A DNA stretch of 64,000 bases from Micromonospora sp. NBC_01699 (GTDB taxonomy: Bacteria > Actinomycetota > Actinomycetes > Mycobacteriales > Micromonosporaceae), in assembly GCF_036250065.1 (NCBI RefSeq), contig NZ_CP109199.1, positions 6,632,001 to 6,696,000 of the forward strand. Direction: 5' to 3'. The position numbers and the translations under genes are program-made. This document shows positions 39,544 through 47,804 of the stretch, piece by piece (within the stretch, counting starts at the first letter, position 1; every line of letters begins with the position of its first letter). The notes beneath the pieces are model-generated. The model was not told the DNA's origin. It did no database searches and saw only the letters and a list, made by a program, of their open reading frames with translations.

Positions 39544-39759
39544 TCAGTCGATCGGCTTCGCCGGGTTGGCCGGGGCGAGGAAGGGGGTCGAGGAGCGGCT
39601 GTCGCGCCGGCGTTCCTCGCGCCTGGCCCGCTGTTCGGCGCTGTATCGCTTGCGGGCCGCCAGGTCGCGCCGCCAGCCTTCGCGCGCCTCAGCGGTGGTG
39701 CCCTGTACGGCGTTCTCCACCGTCGGCGGCCCGAGGATCTTGAACAGGAAGTCGAACAT
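39544..39759 (-). CDS. Small basic hypothetical protein
   Basis: A 71-residue protein starting MFDFLFKILGPPTVENAVQG, then a strongly basic helix rich in Arg and Glu (WRRDLAARKRYSAEQRARREERRRDSRS). AGGA lies 5 bases before the ATG at 39759; a GTG at 39816 would give 90 residues. It lies downstream of the MarR gene on the same strand, behind an AT-rich palindromic region. Function unknown. Confidence 0.62.
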   Translation of the reverse strand: MFDFLFKILGPPTVENAVQGTTAEAREGWRRDLAARKRYSAEQRARREERRRDSRSSTPFLAPANPAKPID

Positions 39760-39846
39760 CCGGTCCTGCCCGGCCACCCGGCCGAGCAACGGTCGTTTCG
39801 CTCCGGATCCGCCCACGCCGACCACACTCCCGTCGTCACGCCCCGA

Positions 39847-39879
39847 TATTTGGTACACCAATAGTTTGCACACCAAATA
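39847..39879. promoter_or_regulatory. AT-rich palindromic operator candidate
   Basis: TATTTGGT (39847-39854) and ACCAAATA (39872-39879) are perfect reverse complements 17 bases apart, with a nested TTGGT/ACCAA (39850-39854, 39857-39861). It is a rare AT-rich island in front of the small basic gene and just downstream of the OhrR-like regulator gene; MarR proteins bind palindromes of this kind. Confidence 0.6.
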
Positions 39880-39929
39880 CTTCTCGGGCAAGGGGCCGGG
39901 ACTGTGATCGATCCGATCCCGCCGGCCGT

Positions 39930-40403
39930 TCAGCCCGTGGGCGTACCGCCGTCGCCGACGGCCCGGGTGGCGCCGATCAGCCGGGTCAGCGACTCGTGCA
40001 GGCGCTGCAACTCGTCCAGCTCCATGCCGAGCCGCTCGACCACGGCCGGCGGGATCCGCTCCGCCCGCTCCCGCAGCACCCGGCCGGACTCGGTCAGCAC
40101 CACGGCGAGCACCCGCTCGTCCTGCGGGTCCCGCTCCCGCCGGATCAGGCCGTTCGCCTCCAGCCGCTTCAACAGCGGGGACAGCGTGCCGGGGTCGAGC
40201 TGCAACAGTTGGCTGAGCGCCTTGACCGACAGCGGTGTGGTCTGCCACAGCGCCAGCATCACCAGGTACTGCGGGTGGGTCAGCCCCATCGGCTCCAACA
40301 GCGGCCGGTAGATCGCCACCACGTTCCGGGAGGCGACCGAGAGCGCGAAACAGATCTGCCGCTCCAGCGCCAACGGGTCGACCAGTTCCCGCCCGTCACC
40401 CAT
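39930..40403 (-). CDS. MarR-family regulator, OhrR-like
   Basis: A 157-residue winged-helix regulator. The N-terminal LERQICFALSVASRNVVAIYRPLLEPMGLTHPQYLVMLALW is of the OhrR subtype, with the single cysteine (QICFAL) that senses organic peroxides in that group. The recognition helix region is LQLDPGTLSPLLKRLEANGLIRRERDPQDERVL. No ohr peroxidase gene is adjacent; the downstream gene is a small basic protein. Peroxide sensing is inferred from the conserved cysteine. Confidence 0.85.
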   Translation of the reverse strand: MGDGRELVDPLALERQICFALSVASRNVVAIYRPLLEPMGLTHPQYLVMLALWQTTPLSVKALSQLLQLDPGTLSPLLKRLEANGLIRRERDPQDERVLAVVLTESGRVLRERAERIPPAVVERLGMELDELQRLHESLTRLIGATRAVGDGGTPTG

Positions 40404-40533
40404 CGCCGTTCCCCCGCTCGCTCACCCGTACCCGGTGTCACCGCACCTCGGGGCGAAGGCTACCGGGCCCGACAGACGCCGCCGGCCGGGTACGCGCGGT
40501 ACCCGGCCGGCGGTGTGCCGTCGTGCGGGTGGC

Positions 40534-41052
40534 TCAGACCGGGAAGCCGTACCGGGCCGCGTGCTCGGGATCGGCCGGGTCGATCTGGCGGATGCCCTCG
40601 TCGGCCAGCCGCTTGTTGATCTCGTCCAGGTGCTCGCGGACGAGCTGCGCCTCTTCGTCGGTGGTCTTGCCACGGTGCGGCTTGCCGGCGTGCTCCAGCG
40701 TGGCGTAGTCGAGCCGGTCGGCAACGGCCTTCTTGGCCGCCCTCGGCGGCTTGATCCGTTCCGCGGTCCTGAGCAACTGCGCCATCGGTACGTCGGTCGC
40801 CAACGTGTCGAACTCACTGGCCGTGAGCACCACCCGGCGCGGCTCACCGCCGCCGTGGCTGTCGTAGATCTCGACGATCGCCACGTCCAGCGACGCGTCG
40901 TCGATGCTCTCCACCTCGACCGACCGGGCCTCCAACTGCACGGGTCCGGCGACCAGGTCGGGATGTTCCAGGACGATGACGCGGACCACCTCGTCGTCGG
41001 ACTGGAGGACCTTGCCGCTGAAGTCGGAGACGTGAACGGTCTTTCTACCCAT
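40534..41052 (-). CDS. Conserved hypothetical protein
   Basis: A 172-residue soluble protein, beginning MGRKTVHVSDFSGKVLQSDDE and ending RQIDPADPEHAARYGFPV. The N-terminal 80 residues are predicted beta-rich (VRVIVLEHPDLVAGPVQLEARSVEVESI); the C-terminal half is helical and charged. Actinobacterial proteins of this type have no known function. No signal peptide. Upstream, 107 bp separate it from the DUF305 gene on the same strand. Confidence 0.75.
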   Translation of the reverse strand: MGRKTVHVSDFSGKVLQSDDEVVRVIVLEHPDLVAGPVQLEARSVEVESIDDASLDVAIVEIYDSHGGGEPRRVVLTASEFDTLATDVPMAQLLRTAERIKPPRAAKKAVADRLDYATLEHAGKPHRGKTTDEEAQLVREHLDEINKRLADEGIRQIDPADPEHAARYGFPV

Positions 41053-41159
41053 GCGTGAAACTTCTCCTGTCCGGTGGTACTGCCAGGGCCAGAGGTCGAA
41101 GTTACCCGACAGGTGTGCGAACGGACGGGTAGGGCCGGTGTGTCGCGCGACCGGTCCGG

Positions 41160-41804
41160 TCAGCCCGCCGCCGAGCCTCCCGGCAGTGCCGCCAGCTCGG
41201 CAAGTTCGGCGTTACGGGCCCGCTCCACCCCGGCGGCGAGGGCCCTGACCTGGTCGCTGCCGCCGGACTCCTGCTCCCCCTTGGACAACAGCACGCTCTG
41301 GGCCAGGTGCTCCCGTACCAGGGTGGCCGCACGGGTGGCGAACTCGGCGGCCGGTGCTTGCTTGAGGTCGGCGACCCGCGACTCGGTGACCATGCCCGGC
41401 ATCTGGTGGCCCTCGTGGATGTTCTCCTCGACCACGTTGCCGGCGGCCAGCAGCGACCGCATCTCGCCCACCTCGGCCCGGTGCGTCCCGGCGAGCCGAC
41501 CGGCCAGGTCACGCAGGGCCGGCGGGGCGGCCTCGCTGGTGTCGAGGTAGGAGAAGAAGGCCAGCGCGCTGTCGTTCATCGGAACCATCAGCTGGAGGTA
41601 CGCCAGATCCGTCCCGCCGAGTTCGACCGCTGCCGGCGTCGTCGCCGGTCGGGTCGCGCTCACCGCCGGTTGGTCCGCTCTCGCCCGCGATCCGTCCCGC
41701 CCCCAACCCTGTACCAGCGCCACGGCCAGCACCGTCGCGACCAGGATCGCGACGGCGCCGACAAGTCGGTAGTTCGGGGTACGGGCGGTGGTCATAGGGG
41801 GCAC
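41160..41804 (-). CDS. DUF305-type exported protein
   Basis: A 214-residue protein with an N-terminal membrane anchor or signal (YRLVGAVAILVATVLAVALVQGW) and a helical-bundle DUF305-like domain (DLAYLQLMVPMNDSALAFF). The canonical MMIPHHxxAI histidines are replaced by MVPMND here, so metal binding as proposed for DUF305 is doubtful; HEGHQMPGM may offer ligands. Its leader (GGAGAGAGAAAGG) is nearly the same as that of the neighbouring GH128 lipoprotein gene, 103 bp upstream, suggesting a shared origin or co-expression. Confidence 0.78.
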   Translation of the reverse strand: MPPMTTARTPNYRLVGAVAILVATVLAVALVQGWGRDGSRARADQPAVSATRPATTPAAVELGGTDLAYLQLMVPMNDSALAFFSYLDTSEAAPPALRDLAGRLAGTHRAEVGEMRSLLAAGNVVEENIHEGHQMPGMVTESRVADLKQAPAAEFATRAATLVREHLAQSVLLSKGEQESGGSDQVRALAAGVERARNAELAELAALPGGSAAG

Positions 41805-41907
41805 ACCCTTTCTCTCTCCGCGCGGCGGTAGGACGGACCCGGCGAAACGGGGCGGGGCGGGCGGCGGTAGGTGGACCGCCGCCCGCGTGAGTCCAGCCCG
41901 CGTCAGT

Positions 41908-42951
41908 TCAGCCCGCGGCCTGGAAGGCTCGTCCGACGGCGGTCGCCTCGGTACCGGTACGGAACAGTCCGGACTGGTCCCTGTCGGTGGCCGGCAGACC
42001 GAACCAGGCGTACCGGTGTACGAAGGGCAGACCGGCGAGCATCTTCGCCGAGGCGGTGACGAACGCCGCCTGCTGCTCCTGGGTCGGGAAACGTTGGCCG
42101 CCGTTGACGAAGTTCATCAGCGCGAACTCGGTCAGCCAGATCGGGAGCTTGTAGCGGTTGTAGACCGCCTGGATGTACTGCCTGAGCTGGTTGACGGCGT
42201 TGGTGGTGTTGAAGTCGCCGCCGTACCAGTGCAGGGCGATGAAGTCGACCCGCAGGTTGCGCGCCTTCGCACCGGACATGAACCGGTCGAGCCAGCCGCC
42301 CGCGTCGGCACCGCCCCACGCCACCGCCGGGCTACCCAGGGTGGCGCCGGTGGCGACCAGCTGCGGCCACAGGTCGAGCGCCGCCTCGGGCGACATGTTC
42401 GACTGCTCGGCCATGTCCGGCTCGTTGAAACCGAGCAGGTACGGCCCGGCCGCCTTGGCCTTGGCGAGTTCGCCGGGATTGACGCTCTTCGCACCCCAGA
42501 TCATCGGTACGAAGTTGACCCCGCTCGGCGTGGTGATGCCCGCGTGGCCGGCGTTCCAGGTGTAGTACCAGCTCGCCTTGGAGTTCGCCAACGCCTGACT
42601 CGCGCCGTTGAAGTCCCAGACGGCAACGCCCTTCTTCGCCGACGACACCGCCGGACCGCCGGCCGGAGGCTTGGTGGTCGGCTTGGCCGTCGGCGGCACC
42701 TTCGGTGAGGTGCTGACGGTGGGCGACGGGACGGGCGACCCGGACGGCACACCGGGCGAACCGGACGGCCCGGCCGTGCCCGCCGGGCCGGAGCCGGTCT
42801 CCGCCGAGGCGGACGCGTCCGGACCGGCGGCTCCGGGTACGCCCGACGTGTCCGCACAACCGCTGAACAACACGGCGCTGAGCAACAGAACAGCGGTGAC
42901 GGGTCGAAGTCTTCCGAGGATGGGTCGTGTGGTCATACGGTGGGCACACAC
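41908..42951 (-). CDS. GH128-like glycoside hydrolase lipoprotein
   Basis: A 347-residue secreted enzyme. Residues 10-32 are a lipoprotein signal ending in LFSGC, with Cys-32 as the lipidated residue; 33-100 is a Pro/Ser/Gly linker; about 105-347 is a GH128-like (Asl1-type, clan GH-A) barrel. Acid/base Glu lies in LLGFNEPDMAE and the nucleophile in IWLTEFALM, with HWYGGDFNTT between. GH128 enzymes cut beta-1,3-glucans. The last 356 bp match the sigma-GH fusion gene with one mismatch. GTG at 42951 has GGAGAG 6 bases upstream. Confidence 0.88.
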   Translation of the reverse strand: MCAHRMTTRPILGRLRPVTAVLLLSAVLFSGCADTSGVPGAAGPDASASAETGSGPAGTAGPSGSPGVPSGSPVPSPTVSTSPKVPPTAKPTTKPPAGGPAVSSAKKGVAVWDFNGASQALANSKASWYYTWNAGHAGITTPSGVNFVPMIWGAKSVNPGELAKAKAAGPYLLGFNEPDMAEQSNMSPEAALDLWPQLVATGATLGSPAVAWGGADAGGWLDRFMSGAKARNLRVDFIALHWYGGDFNTTNAVNQLRQYIQAVYNRYKLPIWLTEFALMNFVNGGQRFPTQEQQAAFVTASAKMLAGLPFVHRYAWFGLPATDRDQSGLFRTGTEATAVGRAFQAAG

Positions 42952-43418
42952 CTTTCTCTCTCCGCCCGAGACAATACGTGGACAGGGTCGACGAACTCGA
43001 CTCGGATCCCTTATCTTTCACTTAACTCCTGGCCCCGTATCAGCCCGTACGGCCGCGCTTTATCTTCACCTTAAATCTGTAATCCCACGGATCCGACGAC
43101 GCTCACCACGGGTGGACGACAAGTCGGACGGCCACCCGTCGACAACACATAAGCGCTGGTCACGACGGGCCGGTACGGGCACGGCAATGGTCACCGGATG
43201 AGCGGCACACCGAACCCCGCCCACGCCTCGCGGCTTCGATTACGGAATTTGTGGCCAATCCCACGAAGAGCACGAGGAATTGCCGGCCGCGGTCATCCAC
43301 GGGCGCGATGATTGGTTTGATCGATGCGACCGTGAAAGGTCTGCCACAGTGCGGCGAGCGCGCGGGAAAAATGACGGTCGCACGGGCGGCGGCACGTCGA
43401 CCGCCGCCCCGCGCGCAA
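42952..43418. other. 467-bp intergenic region upstream of the GH128 lipoprotein gene
   Basis: No gene is supported. On the lipoprotein strand it holds two copies of a TTAAG(G)TGAA(A)GATAA-type direct repeat (43057-43074 and 43008-43025) about 60 and 110 bp before the start. It also receives transcription from the sigma-GH gene end at 43419. Confidence 0.6.
43008..43074 (-). promoter_or_regulatory. Direct repeat pair, possible activator sites
   Basis: Read on the minus strand, TTAAGGTGAAGATAAAGC (43074-43057) and TTAAGTGAAAGATAAGGG (43025-43008) share 15 or more positions and lie 49 bp apart in AT-rich patches in front of the GH128 lipoprotein gene. Spacing near five helical turns suggests binding on one face of DNA. 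The binding protein is unknown. Confidence 0.5.
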
Positions 43419-45335
43419 TCAGCCGGCAGCCTGGAACGCGCGGCCGACGGCGGTCGCCTCGGTACCGGTACGGAACAGTCCGGACTGGTCCCTGTCGGTG
43501 GCCGGCAGACCGAACCAGGCGTACCGGTGTACGAAGGGCAGACCGGCGAGCATCTTCGCCGAGGCGGTGACGAACGCGGCCTGCTGCTCCTGGGTCGGGA
43601 AACGTTGGCCGCCGTTGACGAAGTTCATCAGCGCGAACTCGGTCAGCCAGATCGGGAGCTTGTAGCGGTTGTAGACCGCCTGGATGTACTGCCTGAGCTG
43701 GTTGACGGCGTTGGTGGTGTTGAAGTCGCCGCCGTACCAGTGCAGGGCGATGAAGTCGACCCGCAGGTTGCGCGCCTTCGCACCGGACATGAACCGGTCC
43801 AGCCAACCACCCGCGTCCGCACCGCCCCACGCCACCGCCGGACTCCCCAACGTCGCACCCGTCGCGACCAATTGCGGCCACAGGTCGAGCGCCGCCTCCG
43901 GCGACATGTTCGCCTGCTCCGCCATGTCCGGCTCGTTGAACGTGAGCAGGTACGGCCCGGCCGCCTTCGCCCGCGCCAGCTCGGCGGCGGTGACATTGGT
44001 CGAAGCCCGGATCATCGGCACGAAGGTCACCCCGCGCGGGGTGGTGATCCCCGGATGCCCGGTGTTCCAGTTGTAGTACCAACTCGCCTTGGAGTTCGCC
44101 AGCGCCTGACTCGCACCGTTGAAGTCCCAGACCGAGACACCCTTCTTCGCCGACGACACCGCCGGTCCGACGGCCGGCGCCTTGCTGCTCGGCTTGGCAC
44201 TCGGAGTGACCTTCGGCGACACGCTCGGCGACGGGGTGGGCGCGACGGTCGCGGTGGCGTTCAGTGGTGCCTCGGCCGCCGGCGGCGCGGCGGACGACGG
44301 CGGCGGGCCGGTCAGCCTGGTCACGACCAGCGCCCCGGCCACCAGCGCGGTCACGGTGGCCGCGGCGGCGAACGGGACCGCCGCCTTACCGAGGCCGCCA
44401 CTGAACAGGTTGCCCAGCCAGCCGGGGGCGTCGACGGTGGACGGGTCGGGTGTCAACGGCGTACCGCTGCCGGCGCCGACCTGGTGTGACGTGGCGGCGG
44501 CGTGCGGGGTGGCCGCGCCGGCGTGGGTGGCGGCGGCAGCGGCGAACTGGTTGCCGAAGTTCGCCGGCAGCGGGAGCAGCGGCAGGCCGGCGAGCAGCCG
44601 GTCGATCGGGAGGAAGTCCTCGCGGTAACGGCCGCAGACCACGCAGTCGCGTACGTGCCGGGCCAGGCGCTTGCGCCACAGCGGGGTGGGGGTGCCGTTC
44701 CAGCCGGCCGTCATGCCGCGCAACTCGTTGCAGCCGGGCCGACCGCGCAGCGCCCGGACGACCGTACGGGCGGTCTGGATCTGCTCCTTCATCCGGTGGA
44801 TCCGTACGGCGGCGTGGCTGGCGCTGAGTCCGAGCGCGGCGGCCAGGTCGGCCCGGTCGAGTTCGCCGGTCTCCTCCAGCCACCAGAGGGCGAGCAGTTC
44901 CTGGTCGTCGGAGTCGAGCCAGCGGGTCGCCTCGGCAACCTCGCGGCGCTGGTCGGTGAGGCCGAGCCGGAGGATCGTCACCTCGGCGAAGTCGGCGGCC
45001 GGATCGGGCACCTCGTGGATCGCCTCCACCCCGGCGTCGCGGATCAGCGCGGTCCGGCGGTGCTGCTCCCAGTTGCGGATCTGACGGATCGTGATGGCGA
45101 CCAGCCAGGGCCGGAACGCCTCGGGGTCACGCAGGTCGGACAGGTGCCGGACGACCCGTACCAGGGTCTCCTGGACCACGTCGTCAACGTCGACGTGACC
45201 GCGCAGCGCCCGGCCGACGATGTTGTAGACGAGCGGCAGGGAGTCCGCCACCAGATCGTCGAGCGCGTGCTGACTGCCGCGCTGGGCCGCGATGACCATT
45301 CCGGTATCGGGTACGCCCCGACCGACTCCGGACAT
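43419..45335 (-). CDS. ECF sigma factor - ZAS - membrane helix - GH128 fusion protein
   Basis: A 638-residue single polypeptide. Residues 20-95 are sigma region 2 (DDLVADSLPLVYNIVGRAL, VDDVVQETLVRVVRHL, FRPWLVAITIRQIRNWE); 135-190 are region 4 (ADLAAALGLSASHAAVRIHRMK). Residues 227-234 carry the zinc anti-sigma signature His-x3-Cys-x2-Cys (HVRDCVVC). One membrane helix is near 319-340 (PFAAAATVTALVAGALVVT), a Pro/Ser linker 341-395, then an extracellular GH128-like barrel 396-638 with acid/base Glu-468 (FNEPD) and nucleophile Glu-566 (LTEFA). It likely works as a one-protein transmembrane signalling sigma factor for polysaccharide. Fused ECF groups with glycosidase domains are known in actinobacteria (ECF52/53-like, recalled). 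Confidence 0.88.
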   Translation of the reverse strand: MSGVGRGVPDTGMVIAAQRGSQHALDDLVADSLPLVYNIVGRALRGHVDVDDVVQETLVRVVRHLSDLRDPEAFRPWLVAITIRQIRNWEQHRRTALIRDAGVEAIHEVPDPAADFAEVTILRLGLTDQRREVAEATRWLDSDDQELLALWWLEETGELDRADLAAALGLSASHAAVRIHRMKEQIQTARTVVRALRGRPGCNELRGMTAGWNGTPTPLWRKRLARHVRDCVVCGRYREDFLPIDRLLAGLPLLPLPANFGNQFAAAAATHAGAATPHAAATSHQVGAGSGTPLTPDPSTVDAPGWLGNLFSGGLGKAAVPFAAAATVTALVAGALVVTRLTGPPPSSAAPPAAEAPLNATATVAPTPSPSVSPKVTPSAKPSSKAPAVGPAVSSAKKGVSVWDFNGASQALANSKASWYYNWNTGHPGITTPRGVTFVPMIRASTNVTAAELARAKAAGPYLLTFNEPDMAEQANMSPEAALDLWPQLVATGATLGSPAVAWGGADAGGWLDRFMSGAKARNLRVDFIALHWYGGDFNTTNAVNQLRQYIQAVYNRYKLPIWLTEFALMNFVNGGQRFPTQEQQAAFVTASAKMLAGLPFVHRYAWFGLPATDRDQSGLFRTGTEATAVGRAFQAAG

Positions 45336-45669
45336 GGCGTCTCACTCCCCTTCGATCTGACCGCCGGTGCGGCTGTCCGCCCGATTGTGGCGAGGCGCCC
45401 GAGCGTCAGGGCGCGTTGGGCCGGACTTCGTCCGACCTCTCCCTGTCAGGAGACTGGCACGGGCCCGGAAGATTACGAAAACCTCCGCGAATTCAGGGCG
45501 CGGGTCCGGCCGGTCGGTCGGCGCAGGCTAGGCAACTCTCGAACATCCTGTCAACCCCGGTGCGGGCGGCCATCGACGCAGGTCGGGACGGTTGCGGCGG
45601 TGCCGGCACCGGCTCACCGATGGCAATGATCCGTTGACATTTTCGGCGACCGGCCGGAGCATCACGGGC
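45336..45669. promoter_or_regulatory. 334-bp divergent promoter region
   Basis: It separates the sigma-GH fusion gene (minus) from the HSP18-regulator-like gene (plus). No gene is supported. TTGACA at 45634-45639 is a possible -35 for the plus gene, but no convincing -10 follows. CGGAC-TTC-GTCCG at about 45422-45434 is a small palindrome on the sigma side. Confidence 0.4.
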
Positions 45670-46293
45670 ATGGCAGATCCCGCCGAGCGGCCGAGCCGGT
45701 CGCTGCGCGACCACCGCACCCTGGCGACCACCGCGGCCGCCGCCGACCCGAGCCCGGAGCAGGTGCTGGCGGCGCTGGCGCTGCTGGACGGCGTACGCGC
45801 GGATCTGGATCGGATCGAGCGCGTGCTGATCGGTTCGGCGCGGGAGCAACGGACGAGCTGGGCCCGGATCGCCGCCGCGCTGGGCCTGGCCAGTCGGCAG
45901 GCGGCCGAGCAGCGCTGGCTGCGGCTGAGGGCCGAGGGCGGTCGGGATCCGGTCCAGGTACGCAACACGCCACAACGTCAACGAACAATTGACAACGCGT
46001 ACGGGGTAGCGATCCGGCGCCTGCGGACGGCCACCGTCAACGCGTACCGGCAGCTCGACGCCGACCCCGACTGGGATGCCCGGCACCCGCGCGCGGCGCT
46101 GGCCCGGACCAGCGTCGAGGCGGCCCGCACGGCTCCACCGGGTGCGCTGTTCGCACTGGTCATCGAGGCAATGGCGGATCTGGACGCGATGACGGCGACC
46201 CCGCCGCCACAACCACTGCCGCAACCGCTGCGTACGGCACTCGACCGGTTGCGCCGGGCGGTCGACGCCGCCCGGCCGGTGCCCGGAGGCTGA
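45670..46293 (+). CDS. HSP18 transcriptional regulator-like protein
   Basis: A 207-residue helical protein from the ATG at 45670. The central part, LLDGVRADLDRIERVLIGSAREQRTSWARIAAALGLASRQAAEQRWLRL, is a helix-turn-helix of the kind annotated as HSP18 regulator in actinobacteria. The following region is helical (IDNAYGVAIRRLRTATVNAYRQL). In other genomes such genes lie beside small heat-shock genes; none is here. DNA binding is inferred. The MFS gene follows 86 bp downstream. Confidence 0.7.
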   Translation: MADPAERPSRSLRDHRTLATTAAAADPSPEQVLAALALLDGVRADLDRIERVLIGSAREQRTSWARIAAALGLASRQAAEQRWLRLRAEGGRDPVQVRNTPQRQRTIDNAYGVAIRRLRTATVNAYRQLDADPDWDARHPRAALARTSVEAARTAPPGALFALVIEAMADLDAMTATPPPQPLPQPLRTALDRLRRAVDAARPVPGG

Positions 46294-46379
46294 GGCGGGC
46301 ACGGCGTACCCGGCTTGACACCCGTACCGGGCCTCACCCAGGATTGAGCCTGTTCGACTCAAGCTTGGGGAGGCTCAGG

Positions 46380-47657
46380 GTGCGACTGCTCCGGGACCGC
46401 AACACACTCCTCTTCGTCGGCGTCTCGCTGGTCGCGGGCTTCGCCGGTACGGCGATGTCGCTCGCCGCCGGGCTGTGGGCGATGGACCTGACCGGCTCGG
46501 CCAGCCTGGCCGCCATCGCCGGGGCGTGCGTCTTCCTGCCGAGCCTGGCCGGGCCGCTACTCGGTGCGCTGGTCGACCGGCTGCCCCGCCGACCCCTGCT
46601 GGTCTGGACCAGCCTGATCCTGGCCGGACTGCTGCTCCTGCTGCTCGTCGTCCGCTCCGCCGACCAGTTGTGGCTGCTCTACGCGGTGATGCTCGGCTAC
46701 GGCGTCAGCTACGTACTGCTGGACGCGGGCGAGGCGGCGGTGCTTCCGACGGCGCTGCCCGACGAGCGGCTCGGTGAGCTCAACGGCCTGCGGATGACCG
46801 CCCAGGAGGGCACCAAACTGGTCGCCCCGCTGGTCGGCGCCGCCCTGTTCACCCGCGTCGGCGGCCCGGCGGTCGCGGTGCTGACCGCGACCCTGCTGGC
46901 CGTCGCCGCAGCCCTGTACGCCGCCGTCCGCACCACCAACGCACCACCGGGCAGGGCCGCCCCTTCCACCGTCAAGACGAGAACGAAGCGCTCCTTCCTG
47001 TCGGGGCTGGACTTCCTGCGGTCGCATCGACCGCTGCGCGCGGCCGTGCTGGTCGCCGCGGTCAGCATGCTGATGGCCGGACTCGGCACCGCCGTGCAGT
47101 ACGCGGTGGTCGACGACGGTCTGCACCAGCCGGTCGCCTTCCTCGGCGTACTCGCCTCGGTGCAGGGCGTCGGGTCGATCGCCGGCGGCCTGCTCGCCGG
47201 CCAGTTCCTCAACCGGTACGGCGAACTGCCGCTCGCCGGCTGGGGCGCGCTGCTGCTCACCGCCGGTACGGCCCTGCGGTGCCTGCCGTGGACCCCGGCG
47301 GTGCTGGTCAGCGCCCTACTGATCGGTGTCGGCCTGCCATGGACGGTGATCGCGGCGATGACCGCGGTCCAGCGGCAGACACCGCACGCACTGCTCGGCC
47401 GGGTCGCCGCCACCGCCAACTCGCTCGTCTTCGCGCCGACCTCGCTCACCCTGCTGACCGGGGCCGGGCTGCTGGCCCTGCTCGACTACCGGATCCCGCT
47501 CGGCGTGTCGGCACTCGGCACGCTGCTGGCCGGCGGCTGGGTGCTGACCCGCCGTTACGACCCACGGGGTGGGGACTCCACTCCGGCCGGGGACTCCGCC
47601 CCGGTCGAACCGGGCATCGGGTCCGACCGGGGCGTGGCGGACGTGGCGCGGCGGTGA
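46380..47657 (+). CDS. MFS transporter
   Basis: A major facilitator permease of 425 residues with about twelve membrane helices (LLFVGVSLVAGFAGTAMSLAAGLWAMDLTGS at the N-terminus; GALVDRLPRRPLLVWTSLI is the loop 2-3 motif). Such proteins in actinobacteria are mostly drug or metabolite exporters. GGGGAGG at 46367-46373 places the start at the GTG at 46380, not at the earlier in-frame codon. The C-terminal 30 residues are Gly/Asp-rich. A small hairpin at 47692-47708 may terminate it. Confidence 0.87.
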   Translation: MRLLRDRNTLLFVGVSLVAGFAGTAMSLAAGLWAMDLTGSASLAAIAGACVFLPSLAGPLLGALVDRLPRRPLLVWTSLILAGLLLLLLVVRSADQLWLLYAVMLGYGVSYVLLDAGEAAVLPTALPDERLGELNGLRMTAQEGTKLVAPLVGAALFTRVGGPAVAVLTATLLAVAAALYAAVRTTNAPPGRAAPSTVKTRTKRSFLSGLDFLRSHRPLRAAVLVAAVSMLMAGLGTAVQYAVVDDGLHQPVAFLGVLASVQGVGSIAGGLLAGQFLNRYGELPLAGWGALLLTAGTALRCLPWTPAVLVSALLIGVGLPWTVIAAMTAVQRQTPHALLGRVAATANSLVFAPTSLTLLTGAGLLALLDYRIPLGVSALGTLLAGGWVLTRRYDPRGGDSTPAGDSAPVEPGIGSDRGVADVARR

Positions 47658-47691
47658 CGGCCGACCGGTACCCGTCGGTCACCGTCGGTCG

Positions 47692-47708
47692 ACCCGGGAA
47701 AGCCGGGT
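47692..47708. terminator. Small hairpin between convergent genes
   Basis: ACCCGG and CCGGGT flank a GAAAG loop in the 147-bp region between the MFS gene and the DinB gene. A weak candidate terminator; nothing else is seen in the gap. Confidence 0.4.
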
Positions 47709-47804
47709 ACGGGACCTCGCCCGGACCACCCCCGATAACCAGGGTCCGAGCCGGTTCCCGCGCGGCCCGGCCTTCCCGGATCGACCCGCACACGCCGGTA
47801 CCGG

